Source of the DNA: a bacterium
GTDB lineage: Bacteria > 4484-113 > JAFGCY01
Direction of reading: 5' to 3'
Length of the DNA stretch: 64,000 bases
NCBI GenBank assembly: GCA_020849855.1
Contig: JADZFO010000011.1
Location: 1 to 64,000 of the forward strand
Shown: one piece after another, positions 7,027 to 15,249 of the stretch
Layout of the letters: every line of letters begins with the position of its first letter
How positions within the stretch are numbered: position 1 is the first letter of the stretch
Translations under genes and position numbers: made by a program
Notes under the pieces: model-generated
What the model saw: the letters and a program-made list of their open reading frames with translations, nothing else
The model's database searches: none
What the model was told of the DNA's origin: nothing

Positions 7027-8250
7027 ATGGACCCGCAGGCCTCAGAGCAACGCCCTACAAATGTGAACCAGTCTCAGGCGGACGGCAGCGCCCCCGCGGC
7101 GCCGCCCACCGCCAGCCTGGCTCCGGGCAGCTCCATGCGCGCCTCGGGGATTGGACTTGGCACGGCGCAGTCCCCCCCGGCGCACTATCCGCAGCGCCGC
7201 AGCGTCAGCGTGGGCGGTGTGCAGATCGGCGGCGGGGCGCCCTGCGTGATCCAGTCCATGACCACGACGCCAACCAGGGACTGGGAGGCGACCCTGGCCC
7301 AGGTGATCCGCCTGGCCGATGCCGGCTGCCAGCTGGTGCGCCTGTCCGTGCCGGATGAGGCCAGCGCAGTGGGCTTTGGCGAAGTGAAGAAGCGCAGCCC
7401 GGTGCCGCTGATCGCCGATGTGCACTTCCACCACCGCATGGCCCTGCGCAGCATTGAGGAGGGCGCGGACAAGATCCGCCTGAACCCAGGCAATGTGACC
7501 CGCCGCGAGCATATCGAGGAAGTGGCGAAGGAGCTGCTGGCTGCGCGGATCCCGGTGCGTGTGGGCTCAAACAGCGGCTCCATCGCGCCGCGCTACAAGA
7601 CCCAGTATGTGCCGGACCCGGTGGGCGCCATTGTTGGCTCCGCCCGGGAGTATGTGGAGCAGCTGCGCGAGTTCGGCGTGGAGGACATCGTGGTGGCGCT
7701 GAAGAGCCATGACCCGATGACCACGGTGGAGTGCTACCGTCGCTTTGCCGCCACCGAGCCCTGGCCTCTGCACATCGGCGTGACCGAGGCCGGGCCAGGG
7801 ATCACCGGGGCCGCGCGCTCTGCGGTGGCCCTGGGCCTGCTGTTGAGCGAAGGCATCGGCGACACGATGCGCGTCAGTCTGGCCAATGACCCGGTGGAAG
7901 AGGTCTATGTCTGCCGTGAGATCCTGGCCAGCCTGAACCTGCGCAAGACCGTGCGCGTGGTGGCCTGCCCAACCTGCGCGCGGGTGGAGTTTGACCTGCT
8001 GGGCCTGGTGGAGCGCCTGGAGAAGCCCCTGCTGAGCCTCGATGCGCCGATCAGCATCGCCATCATGGGCTGCGCGGTCAACGGGCCGGGCGAGGCGCGG
8101 GACGCCGACATCGGCATCTGCGCCGCCGGCGGGCGCTATATGCTCTTCAAGAAGGGCGAGATCGTACGCTCTGACCTTACCGAGGCGGACTTCGCCGGCG
8201 TGCTGAGCGACGAGATCTTCGAGATGACCGGAAAGCGCCTGGCGTTGTAG
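7027..8250 (+). CDS. ispG: 4-hydroxy-3-methylbut-2-enyl-diphosphate synthase (flavodoxin type)
   Basis: IspG converts methylerythritol cyclodiphosphate to HMBPP in the MEP isoprenoid pathway; dxs of the same pathway is at 17.8-19.9 kb. The 407-residue protein has the TIM-barrel start (SVSVGGVQIGGGAPCVIQSM) and the 4Fe-4S ligands Cys314, Cys317 (CPTC) and Cys349 (MGCAVNGPGEA, with the fourth ligand Glu356). It lacks the large insert of plant or chlamydial forms. An extra N-terminal stretch of about 55 residues rich in Ala, Pro and Gln precedes the core; if ATG 7135 (residue 37) were the true start, part of it would vanish, but the promoter spacing favours 7027. Confidence 0.95.
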   Translation: MDPQASEQRPTNVNQSQADGSAPAAPPTASLAPGSSMRASGIGLGTAQSPPAHYPQRRSVSVGGVQIGGGAPCVIQSMTTTPTRDWEATLAQVIRLADAGCQLVRLSVPDEASAVGFGEVKKRSPVPLIADVHFHHRMALRSIEEGADKIRLNPGNVTRREHIEEVAKELLAARIPVRVGSNSGSIAPRYKTQYVPDPVGAIVGSAREYVEQLREFGVEDIVVALKSHDPMTTVECYRRFAATEPWPLHIGVTEAGPGITGAARSAVALGLLLSEGIGDTMRVSLANDPVEEVYVCREILASLNLRKTVRVVACPTCARVEFDLLGLVERLEKPLLSLDAPISIAIMGCAVNGPGEARDADIGICAAGGRYMLFKKGEIVRSDLTEADFAGVLSDEIFEMTGKRLAL

Positions 8251-8268
8251 CTTTTCTGAGGTTGAGGC

Positions 8269-8499
8269 GTGCCAACAATAGCCCGCTTTGATGGAATAAG
8301 CATATGTATGTATGCAGATGATCCACATCTGCCACACTGTCATGTGCGGTTTGCTGGCGACGAGATAATGGTTGATCTGATTGAGTTGGAAATAATCGCA
8401 GGTAAACTCCCGGCAGCAACAGAGCGAAAGGCAATGAAGTGGTGTGCCGAGAATCGCGACATTTTGTTGCGCAAGTGGCGTGAGCTTCACAAGAGTTGA
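8269..8499 (+). CDS. DUF4160 protein
   Basis: A 76-residue protein matching DUF4160: the opening MPTIARFDGISICMY, the HLPHCHV motif, and a C-terminal helix WCAENRDILLRKW. It starts with GTG shortly after ispG, preceded by GAGG. It is directly followed by a DUF2442 gene, a common pairing predicted to be toxin-antitoxin-like. Base composition is visibly AT-richer than neighbouring genes, suggesting the pair was acquired. Confidence 0.8.
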   Translation: MPTIARFDGISICMYADDPHLPHCHVRFAGDEIMVDLIELEIIAGKLPAATERKAMKWCAENRDILLRKWRELHKS

Positions 8500-8508
8500 C
8501 TGCGGTAA

Positions 8509-8805
8509 ATGGCCTTGATCGAGGGTAAGATAGAAACAATGACAGAGTTCATAAAAATAAAGATGATCCGACCGCTGAGCGGTTCTGTCCTGCTCGTCAC
8601 TTTCTCCAACGGGGAGAACCGATATGTTGAATATGGCCACCTGATTGCCAAGGGCGGCATGTGGGCGGCGCTGGCTGATCCCGACTACTTCGCGTTGGCG
8701 CAGATTGATGAGTATGAGCGGGGTGTGTTCTGGCCCAATGGCGCCGACAGCTGCGCAGATGCCATGTTTGAGCGCGGCACGCTGGCCCAGCCGATCGCAA
8801 GCTAA
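8509..8805 (+). CDS. DUF2442 protein, partner of the DUF4160 gene
   Basis: A 98-residue protein with the DUF2442 pattern: a beta-rich N-terminal part (SGSVLLVTFSNGENR), the helix AALADPDYFALAQID and the C-terminal signature VFWPNGADSCAD. It starts 9 nt after the DUF4160 stop (ATG 8509; ATG 8539 is a possible alternative). DUF2442 proteins often accompany DUF4160 or NadS/HigA-like genes; no activity is established from this sequence. Confidence 0.8.
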   Translation: MALIEGKIETMTEFIKIKMIRPLSGSVLLVTFSNGENRYVEYGHLIAKGGMWAALADPDYFALAQIDEYERGVFWPNGADSCADAMFERGTLAQPIAS

Positions 8806-8862
8806 GCAGTTTTCGGGTTTGTCTTCACGGCATCCTCAGTCAACGGCGCTATATGGCTGCGG

Positions 8863-8868
8863 TATCCT
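8863..8868 (+). promoter_or_regulatory. -10 box TATCCT of leaderless GNAT gene
   Basis: TATCCT ends 6 nt before the TTG at 8875. This geometry recurs before many genes here and is the reason to accept a TTG start. Confidence 0.5.
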
Positions 8869-8874
8869 AAGCAC

Positions 8875-9468
8875 TTGCCAGCCAGCCAGCCAGCCTTTGA
8901 AGTACAGCCCGCGCAGGACTCCGACCATGCCGCCATCCTTGAGCTGATGGCGCACTGGAACATGCAGCATGTGCCCAGTGTTGAGGTTGAAGAGCTCTAC
9001 CTGCCCGGCTTCAACCTGGTTCGCAGTCCTGCGGCTGTCGGCGCGCTGATCGCTGCCTGCGGGCATAAGCTGCTCGCCCCGGGCCGCGGCAAGAACACGC
9101 TCTTTGCCGTGCATCCGCAGTGGCGCGGCAGAGGCCTTGGGCACCTGCTGATGGACCGCGCCCTGCAGGCCCTGCGCGCTGCCGGCGCCCGCACGGTGCT
9201 GACCAACACCGACCGGCCGGAGAGTGTGGCCTGGTACAGCGCCTGTTATGGCTATCGCGTCATCGGCCGCCTGCCCAAGCTGATGGACTTTGGCGTCAGC
9301 GCGATCCCCTTCTGGACCACGATGGAGCTGGACCTCGACGCCCGTTTCGCTGGGCGGCCCATGGACCCGCTGCCGGCGGATGCTCCGCCGCGCGAAGAGC
9401 TGCCGTCCTATGCCGGGCTGTCCGAGCACGAGGCCTGGGACGGCGCCGTGGATGTCAGGCCGGCCTGA
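8875..9468 (+). CDS. GNAT-family N-acetyltransferase
   Basis: A 197-residue acetyltransferase-fold protein. The acetyl-CoA pyrophosphate loop is QWRGRGLGHLL, followed by the helix MDRALQALRAAGA and the typical strand-helix NTDRPESVAWYSACYGY. The substrate is not predictable. I place the start at the TTG (8875), 6 nt after a TATCCT box; no ATG lies before the domain. The 3' end overlaps the convergent CapK-like gene by 61 bp. Confidence 0.8.
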   Translation: MPASQPAFEVQPAQDSDHAAILELMAHWNMQHVPSVEVEELYLPGFNLVRSPAAVGALIAACGHKLLAPGRGKNTLFAVHPQWRGRGLGHLLMDRALQALRAAGARTVLTNTDRPESVAWYSACYGYRVIGRLPKLMDFGVSAIPFWTTMELDLDARFAGRPMDPLPADAPPREELPSYAGLSEHEAWDGAVDVRPA

Positions 9469-10901
9469 GCCGGCGGTTGCGGCGGCGGCGCAGCTTCGGC
9501 TGAGCCCCGGGCCTGCCGGCGCCACCAGAGGTTCAGGCACTGCAGGCGCTTGCCGTTGCCAAAGGGGTCGACCAGCTGCAGGGGCAGCTCAGGCACGATG
9601 TGGCCTTCGATCTGAATCCGGCCGCCGATCCAGTTGTTCTGCAGGCGCTCCAGGGCCAGCTGCAGGTGGCTCTCCTCAAACTCCTCGAAGGGCACAACCA
9701 GCAGGCGGGCCCGGTCCACCTCGTCCTGCACAAAGATGAACTCGCGCTTTGGCATGGCGCGCAGCGCTTCGGCCACGCAGAGGCCATGCAGGGTGGAGCC
9801 GTCGGCAAAGCGGATGTAGTCCACCACCCGGCCGTCGAGGCTCTCCAGCCGCGGGAAGGGCCGGCCGCAGGCGCAGGGCGGACCGTCCAGCGGCGGCAGG
9901 ACCACGCGGTCTTCGATGTTGTAGCGGATCAGCGGCATCAGGCGCTTGTTCAGGCTGGTCAGCAGCAGCTGGCCGGAGCCATGCGGCGCGATGGAGCCGT
10001 CGTCCAGCAGCACCTCGGGATAAAGGTTGCAGGTGAAGAGGTGCCAGTTGCCCTGCTCGCACTGCGCCGCGATGCCGCCGCACTCGCGGCCGCCGTAGCG
10101 CTGGCGCAGCGGGGCGTCGAAGGCCTGCTGGATCTGCTCGGCCGAGAAGGGGTCAAGCTGCTCGGCGGTGGGGATGACCTTGCGCGCCGGGAGAGGCGGC
10201 AGATCAAGAGCACGGCAGAACTGCGCGAAGGAGCGCAGGTTGTTGACATAGCCCATCACGCGGGCCGGCTGGCGCAGCAGTATATCGGCGTGGTAGGCAG
10301 CGCTTTTTTCGCTGCTCAGCATGTAGCAGGGATAGACCGCCTCGCGGCGCAGCCAGTAGCGCAGCTTTTTGCGTATCTCGTGGATGCCGCCGCTGCGCAG
10401 GTCGCTGGCGCCCCAGAGGTAGCCCGTGCCGTCGAAGAGGCCGATGGGCGCCTCGCCGGGCCGGCCGGGCATGCACTCGCCATACCAGCCGGTGGCCAGA
10501 CGCCAGGCCTGCTCCTCGCGGTCGTGCAGCACGCGCAGGGCCTGTCCGCTGCTGCCGCTGGTGGAGACCACGCCGGAGCCGCGGCGGTCCGCCGCGCTCG
10601 ACTGCATCTGGTGGAAGTTCAGGTGGATCTGCTGCTTGCTGAGGACCGGGTAGTCCTCAAGTGTGCGCCGGCCCTGCTGGCTGAAGAAGGGCACAGTGCG
10701 GGCCGCGTATTCGAGGGCGGCCCCAAGGCGCTGCTGCACCGCGGCCCTGTATTCATGCGGGCTGAGCCGGGCCAGGCCCTCAAGCTCGCGCAGCCGCGCC
10801 AGGGCCGGCACACCCCGGCTGTTGTAATAGTTCTGAAGCAGTGATTCCCGCAGCAAGGCGCTCATTCTATGGGAGTCGGGCCTGAGCTGATGAGCTTCCA
10901 A
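9408..10901 (-). CDS. CapK/phenylacetate-CoA-ligase-like adenylate-forming enzyme
   Basis: A 497-residue member of the PaaK/CapK branch of the ANL superfamily. Visible are the P-loop-like STSGSSGQALRV, the motif RYGGRECGGIA, RYNIEDR and a Cys cluster CACGRPFPRLE typical of the family's zinc-binding loop. These enzymes activate carboxylates by adenylation; CapK relatives act in polysaccharide or exported-polymer synthesis. The C-terminal 40 residues (Pro/Ala/Gln) overlap the convergent GNAT gene and may be dispensable. The start is uncertain: TTG at 10901 lies 8 nt after a TATGAT box; ATG at 10865 is the alternative. Confidence 0.8.
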   Translation of the reverse strand: MEAHQLRPDSHRMSALLRESLLQNYYNSRGVPALARLRELEGLARLSPHEYRAAVQQRLGAALEYAARTVPFFSQQGRRTLEDYPVLSKQQIHLNFHQMQSSAADRRGSGVVSTSGSSGQALRVLHDREEQAWRLATGWYGECMPGRPGEAPIGLFDGTGYLWGASDLRSGGIHEIRKKLRYWLRREAVYPCYMLSSEKSAAYHADILLRQPARVMGYVNNLRSFAQFCRALDLPPLPARKVIPTAEQLDPFSAEQIQQAFDAPLRQRYGGRECGGIAAQCEQGNWHLFTCNLYPEVLLDDGSIAPHGSGQLLLTSLNKRLMPLIRYNIEDRVVLPPLDGPPCACGRPFPRLESLDGRVVDYIRFADGSTLHGLCVAEALRAMPKREFIFVQDEVDRARLLVVPFEEFEESHLQLALERLQNNWIGGRIQIEGHIVPELPLQLVDPFGNGKRLQCLNLWWRRQARGSAEAAPPPQPPAQAGLTSTAPSQASCSDSPA

Positions 10902-10909
10902 GGCTTGAA

Positions 10910-10915
10910 ATCATA
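10910..10915 (-). promoter_or_regulatory. -10 box TATGAT of the CapK-like gene
   Basis: On the minus strand TATGAT ends 8 nt before the TTG at 10901, the near-leaderless geometry seen elsewhere in the window. Confidence 0.4.
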
Positions 10916-11014
10916 TTCAGGCGAAAGTATTGACGAACTACTATACGATTGATAAGATGTTATTGGCGTCGCGCTTCGTCTGCGATGCACACCAGGAAAA
11001 CAAGGGGCAGGAAG

Positions 11015-11530
11015 ATGTTTCATACCTTCGAGGAGTTCATCACGGATTACCGCTTTGAGTCCGAGACCACAAAGAAGGTCCTGGAGGCGCTGAGTGATGA
11101 ATCGCTGGGCCAGCGCAAGGGCATCGGCGAGACCACCCTGGGCGATATCGCCTGGCATATCGCCACCACCCACGGCATGATGCTGAACCAGGCCGGCTTC
11201 CACGTGCCGGCGAACGACAAGTGGATGCTGCCGCAGGGCACCAGCGCCGCCGAGGTGCTGGCCGAGTATGAGCGCGCCGTCACGGCGACCATTGAGGAAG
11301 CCGCGGGCAAGAGCCCTGAAGAGCTGAAGAAGGTTTACAGCATGTGGGGCATGGCGGAGTGGCCGGTGCACGTCACCCTGGCCATGCTGATCAGCCATGA
11401 GGTACACCACCGCGGCCAGCTTTCTGTTCTGATGCGCCAGGCCGGCCTGAAGGTGCCCAGCATCTATGGCCCCAACTATGAAGAGACCCAGGAATGGATC
11501 GCGAAGAACGCGGCAGAAGGCGGCGCGTAG
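11015..11530 (+). CDS. DinB/YfiT-family putative metal-dependent protein
   Basis: A 171-residue four-helix-bundle protein of the DinB superfamily. The likely metal ligands are the His in DIAWHIATTHG and the two His of SHEVHHRGQL, a hallmark of the family, which includes bacillithiol S-transferases and stress-induced hydrolases. The start at 11015 (MFHTFEEF) has AGGAAG before it and matches the domain boundary; an upstream ATG at 10949 would add an unlikely basic tail. It is divergent from the CapK-like gene and followed by 245 bp of repeat-rich spacer. Confidence 0.8.
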   Translation: MFHTFEEFITDYRFESETTKKVLEALSDESLGQRKGIGETTLGDIAWHIATTHGMMLNQAGFHVPANDKWMLPQGTSAAEVLAEYERAVTATIEEAAGKSPEELKKVYSMWGMAEWPVHVTLAMLISHEVHHRGQLSVLMRQAGLKVPSIYGPNYEETQEWIAKNAAEGGA

Positions 11531-11539
11531 GTAGGCAAG

Positions 11540-11775
11540 GCAAGAAGCAGGTTACAGGGGACAGGTTACAGAGGACAGTGGCGAAAGACACAGAGTTAGA
11601 AAGGCGCAGAAGTGAGAGACACAGAGAGGAAGAAACACTGACTAAGCAGGAGATGGATTGAATGCCCCGGCTGACTTCAATGGGTAAACAGGGAGGCCTA
11701 ATGGCTGCATTCAAGCATCCTCTTCTATCCGCTCCCACCTGTCCCCTGTCCCCTGCAATCTGTACCCTGTTTCAG
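11540..11775. repeat. intergenic spacer with ACAGGGGACAG-type repeats
   Basis: The spacer has no supported gene. Its left part (about 11550-11578) repeats GGTTACAGGGGACA / GGTTACAGAGGACA. Its right part (about 11738-11772) contains the same words in inverse orientation (CCTGTCCCCTGTCCCCTG, CTGTACCCTG). Between them are purine-rich ACACAGAG motifs. The inverted arrangement would allow a large stem; function unknown. Confidence 0.5.
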
Positions 11776-13728
11776 TTACCAGCCGCGTCCGCCGCCACCG
11801 CCGCCGCCGCCGCCACTGAAGCCGCCACCCCCGCCTCCGCTGAAGCTGGAGCCGGACCAGGAGCGGCTGGAGCCGCCCGAGCTGCCGCCTGAGGACACCA
11901 CCACTGGCGCCGAGGCGATGCTGAGCTTGCGGTTGAAGTTCTGGCTGAGGTTGCTCACCAGCTGGTCATAACGGTAGCTGCGGCGGTAAGGGTTGTAGTA
12001 CCAGTCGATGCCGCTGTAGTAGCCGGGCTGCTCCTGCAGCACGGCGCCCGGGGGCGGCGGCGGAGCCTTCTGCGCGGCGGTCTTGAGCTGCTGCTCAAGC
12101 TGCTGGGCCCAGGCGGCCTGCAGGTCCATGGCCAGGGCATAGGGCAGGAACTGGCTGAAGAGTGCCGGGCTCATTGGCGCACTGGAAGGCATCAGGCTTT
12201 CGATGGGCTTGCCGCCTGACAGGGCCTCACGCAGGGGCTCGAACTGGTCCAGGATCATGCGGCCCTGGGAGCTGTAGCGCGGCACCAGGCGGGCATAGGC
12301 CCAGTTAAGGGCGACAAGCGCCACGACCGCGACGAAGGGCGCAGGGGTCAGGAAGAGCACGCTGGAGCCAATGCCGAACATCAGCACCCCGCAGGAGAGC
12401 AGGCAGCTCAGACAGGCGCCGGTCTGCTTCCAGGCCTCGTTGCTGTGGAAGTAGCCCTTCTCGTAGCGCTTCTTCAGCGCGGCCTGCAGCGCGTTGGTGG
12501 CCTTGATGAAGTGGGTGCTGTTGCTGCTGAGCTTGCGGCTGCTGGCGCCGGAGAAGACTTCCTCGTGCAGGCGCTTCTCTTCCGCCGGCAGCGAGTCATC
12601 CGCGCTCTTCAGGCGCTGCAGGGAATAGTCCCCTTCCTTGTCCTGGTTGATCCGCAGATAGCCCTTGGCGGCCAGGGAGACGACGGCGGTGGTGAAACAC
12701 ATGCCGTCGTACTTCATCTGGCGGATATAGCGCAGCGCCGCAGGGCTGACATCCTGGGGCGGCTGGCGCAGCAGGGCCGGGTCAGCCCGGGCGGGGTCAA
12801 TGCCAACTGAGAGCCAGGAGACCAGGAAAAGCAGGGCCAGCACGCCAACCGCGCCGTAGCAGATGTACTCCAGCAGGCGCTTGTCGCGGCGGCGCTGTTC
12901 CTCCTGACGCAGCTGGTACTGGCGGTCCCACTCCGCCTGCTCGGCCAGGGCCCGGGCCTCCGCGTCGCGCAGTTCCTGCTCATAGGCCAGCTGCTCGGCG
13001 GTGGGCGGCGCGATGATTCCGCTGGGCCACTGGAAGACCACCGTCAGGCCCTCGCCGGCTTCAAAGCGGCGCGTGGAGTTGATCAGGCCCTCGCCGGGAC
13101 GGCTGATCGCAGCGCGGTAATCCTGGCCCTGCGAGCCGCGAAAGCCGGTATAGCCTTCAATATGCAGCTGCTCCGCCGGCACCGGCTGGGGCAGCATGAT
13201 GCGGGCCGAAGCCGAGAGGATCGGCAGCTGCCACTCATTGCCGGTGATGTTGAAGTAGAGCTCATCGTAGCCCTGCAGGAAGGAGATCTGCCGGTTTGTG
13301 CTGTAGCGCAGCAGATAGCTGTGCTCACCGGCGCCGATGAAGACATCCGGGCTGCCGATGTAGATGTCCACAATTTCGCCCAGGGGTTCTTCGCGATAGG
13401 GCTCCGGGCGGCCGTCGCGCTGCACTTCAAGCAGCTCAAAGCCGACCGGGTGCCACTTGCCATCGGGCTCGGTATAGCGCAGCGGGAAGCTGCGCACGAT
13501 GCCGCGCTGGATCTGCTCGCCTTCTGAGACCAGACGGATGCGCTCTGTAACCACAAGGCGGCCGTCTGGCGCGATCTGGATCTCGGAATCAAAGGAGGTG
13601 ATCCGCTCCTCAGCCCCGGCGCGCAGCGGCGCAAAGAGCAGCAGCGCCGGGAGCAGGGCCAGCAGGCAGAAGAGCACGGGCCGAAGGGCGAGTGCGGGGC
13701 GCGGCGATTGCAGGGCTGCTTGCAGCAT
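11776..13728 (-). CDS. DUF2207 membrane protein with Gly-rich tail
   Basis: A 650-residue protein of the DUF2207 type. It has a signal peptide (about 1-40), an extracytoplasmic beta-rich domain of about 210 residues starting EERITSFDSEIQIAPDGRL, a transmembrane helix near 285-305, a cytoplasmic region with ALRYIRQMKYDGMCFTTA, two further hydrophobic segments around 440-480, and a terminal Ser/Gly run ending GGRGW. The Gly-rich end is typical of this family, whose function is not established. The start at 13728 is 7 nt after TACCAT. Confidence 0.85.
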   Translation of the reverse strand: MLQAALQSPRPALALRPVLFCLLALLPALLLFAPLRAGAEERITSFDSEIQIAPDGRLVVTERIRLVSEGEQIQRGIVRSFPLRYTEPDGKWHPVGFELLEVQRDGRPEPYREEPLGEIVDIYIGSPDVFIGAGEHSYLLRYSTNRQISFLQGYDELYFNITGNEWQLPILSASARIMLPQPVPAEQLHIEGYTGFRGSQGQDYRAAISRPGEGLINSTRRFEAGEGLTVVFQWPSGIIAPPTAEQLAYEQELRDAEARALAEQAEWDRQYQLRQEEQRRRDKRLLEYICYGAVGVLALLFLVSWLSVGIDPARADPALLRQPPQDVSPAALRYIRQMKYDGMCFTTAVVSLAAKGYLRINQDKEGDYSLQRLKSADDSLPAEEKRLHEEVFSGASSRKLSSNSTHFIKATNALQAALKKRYEKGYFHSNEAWKQTGACLSCLLSCGVLMFGIGSSVLFLTPAPFVAVVALVALNWAYARLVPRYSSQGRMILDQFEPLREALSGGKPIESLMPSSAPMSPALFSQFLPYALAMDLQAAWAQQLEQQLKTAAQKAPPPPPGAVLQEQPGYYSGIDWYYNPYRRSYRYDQLVSNLSQNFNRKLSIASAPVVVSSGGSSGGSSRSWSGSSFSGGGGGGFSGGGGGGGGGRGW

Positions 13729-13735
13729 CGCTGCA

Positions 13736-13741
13736 ATGGTA
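13736..13741 (-). promoter_or_regulatory. -10 box TACCAT of the DUF2207 gene
   Basis: TACCAT on the minus strand ends 7 nt before the ATG at 13728, with no ribosome site between. It falls in the 26-bp gap after pncC, giving the DUF2207 gene its own leaderless transcript. Confidence 0.45.
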
Positions 13742-13754
13742 CAACCCAGACGGC

Positions 13755-14282
13755 TCAGGCGAGCTGCTGCAGCGCCAGGGCCAGCGCCGCATCCACGGCC
13801 TGGGCCAGTACTTCCTCGCGGCTGCCGCTGAGGCGCAGCTCGCGCACCTCGCTCTGGCGCGCCGAGGCATAGGCGATGTACACCAAGCCCGCGGGCTTGG
13901 AGGCCTGGCCCTCGCCATCGCCCTCCAGAGGTTCCGGCCCGGCGACGCCCGTGGTGGCCAGCGCCACCCGGGAACCCAGGCCCTCGCGGCCCGCCAGCTC
14001 CAGCGCGCCACTGGCCATGGCCCGGGCCGTTTCGGGGCTGACCGCGCCGACGCGGCGCAGGATGGCCGGGGAGACGCCCAGAAGCTGCTGCTTGAGGGCG
14101 ACGTTATAGGCAACCACACCGCCAAGGTAAACGGCGGAGCAGCCCGGCACATGGGTCAGCGCGGCGGCCAGGCGGCCGGCGGTGCAGCTTTCGGCTGTCA
14201 GCAGCCAGCGGCCCTGGCTTTTCAGCCGGGTCAGCAGTTCTGCAGCGGGTCCGGTCACAGGGCAGTCCACAGCAGGCATCAT
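13755..14282 (-). CDS. pncC: nicotinamide-nucleotide amidohydrolase (CinA C-terminal domain)
   Basis: A 175-residue stand-alone CinA C-terminal domain, which deamidates NMN to NaMN in pyridine-nucleotide recycling. Motifs: LLTAESCTAGRLAAALT with the catalytic Ser/Cys region, YLGGVVAYN, VSPETARAMASGA and ATTGVAGPEP. The N-terminal MoaB-like half of full-length CinA is absent. The start overlaps the stop of the ROK kinase gene (ATGA), so translation is coupled. An Asp/Glu/Gly-rich insertion (EPLEGDGEGQASK) follows the AGP motif. Confidence 0.9.
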   Translation of the reverse strand: MMPAVDCPVTGPAAELLTRLKSQGRWLLTAESCTAGRLAAALTHVPGCSAVYLGGVVAYNVALKQQLLGVSPAILRRVGAVSPETARAMASGALELAGREGLGSRVALATTGVAGPEPLEGDGEGQASKPAGLVYIAYASARQSEVRELRLSGSREEVLAQAVDAALALALQQLA

Positions 14283-15223
14283 AGCGAACGCGCCGCCAGC
14301 AGCGCGCCGCCAAGCGCGACGGTATCGCTGCTTTCCGCGATGAAATCGATGCGAGGCTGTGGCTGGCTGCGCAGCATGTGGCGGGGGACGTATTCGCGCA
14401 GGGCCGGCTCAAAGAAGCTGCGCGCGCCGGACAGCCCGCCGCCGATCAGGACCGCCTCGGGCGTGAAGACTGTGCAGAGGCTGCCAATGGCCGCGCCGCA
14501 GATGCGGCCATAGCGCTGCCAGCAGGCCAGGGCGGCGCTGTCGCCTGCCTCGGCCGCGCGGGTGATCTCCAGCGGCTCGCTGACCCGCGGGCCGCCAAGC
14601 GCGCTGTAAAGCTCAATCAGCGCGGCCTTGTTGGCCAGACTCTCCCAGGAGCCCGGGATGCCGGTGATGCCTTCCGGGGCGTCGAGGCTGATGGTGATGT
14701 GCCCGGCCTCGGGGCTGATGCCGGAGCCGCCGGCCAGCAGGCGGCCATCCAGCCAGAAGGCGGTGCCGATGCCTGTGCCAAGGATCAGGCCAAAAGCCGA
14801 GCGCGGGGGCGGGCTTTGCTGCTGCAGGGCCGCCAGCAGGAAGGCGTCGGCATCGTTGACCAGCAGGACGGGGATCTGCAGCTCGCGCTGCAGCCAGTCG
14901 CACAGCGGCAGATAGTCCCAGGCGGTGTTGGGAGATTCGAGGATCTCGCCGCGGGCGATGATGCCGCAGGAGCCGATGCCCAGCGCCGCCGGCGCTTCCT
15001 CCAGCCCGGCGCAGAAGTCCTTGATTGCGGTGCTGATCGCGGCGCAGACGGGGCGGTAGTCACGCTCGGCGGGCACGGGGATGTCCGGCTGCCAGGCCAG
15101 GCGGCGCAGCTCCAGCGGGGGGGTTTCAGGGTCGGCGCAGACGATGCTCAGCAGCTGGCGCACGCGCCAGGCGCCGAGCTTGAGCGAGGAGCCGCCGATA
15201 TCGAGGCCAAGGATCAGGGTCAT
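14279..15223 (-). CDS. ROK-family sugar kinase lacking the zinc motif
   Basis: A 314-residue ROK protein. It has the ATP-phosphate loop LGLDIGGSSLKLG, the second phosphate motif LGTGIGTAFW, the catalytic Asp in VNDADAFLL, and the EAGH motif that in glucokinases contacts sugar. The usual CxCGxxGC zinc site that follows is replaced by ITGIPGSWESLAN, with no Cys. Glucokinase activity is plausible but not proven. The start at 15223 is 8 nt after TAACCT (15232-15237), and an upstream in-frame extension reads only intergenic repeats. It is coupled to pncC. Confidence 0.85.
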   Translation of the reverse strand: MTLILGLDIGGSSLKLGAWRVRQLLSIVCADPETPPLELRRLAWQPDIPVPAERDYRPVCAAISTAIKDFCAGLEEAPAALGIGSCGIIARGEILESPNTAWDYLPLCDWLQRELQIPVLLVNDADAFLLAALQQQSPPPRSAFGLILGTGIGTAFWLDGRLLAGGSGISPEAGHITISLDAPEGITGIPGSWESLANKAALIELYSALGGPRVSEPLEITRAAEAGDSAALACWQRYGRICGAAIGSLCTVFTPEAVLIGGGLSGARSFFEPALREYVPRHMLRSQPQPRIDFIAESSDTVALGGALLAARSL

Positions 15224-15231
15224 ACAGCTAG

Positions 15232-15237
15232 AGGTTA
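15232..15237 (-). promoter_or_regulatory. -10 box TAACCT of the ROK kinase gene
   Basis: Minus-strand TAACCT ends 8 nt before the ATG at 15223. The same hexamer stands before ispG. Confidence 0.45.
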
Positions 15238-15249
15238 GCACGGAGGATG

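Noticed and set aside
7567-8640. A minus-strand open frame opposite ispG and the DUF4160 gene
   Set aside because: Shadow frame spanning three real genes on the other strand; no domain.
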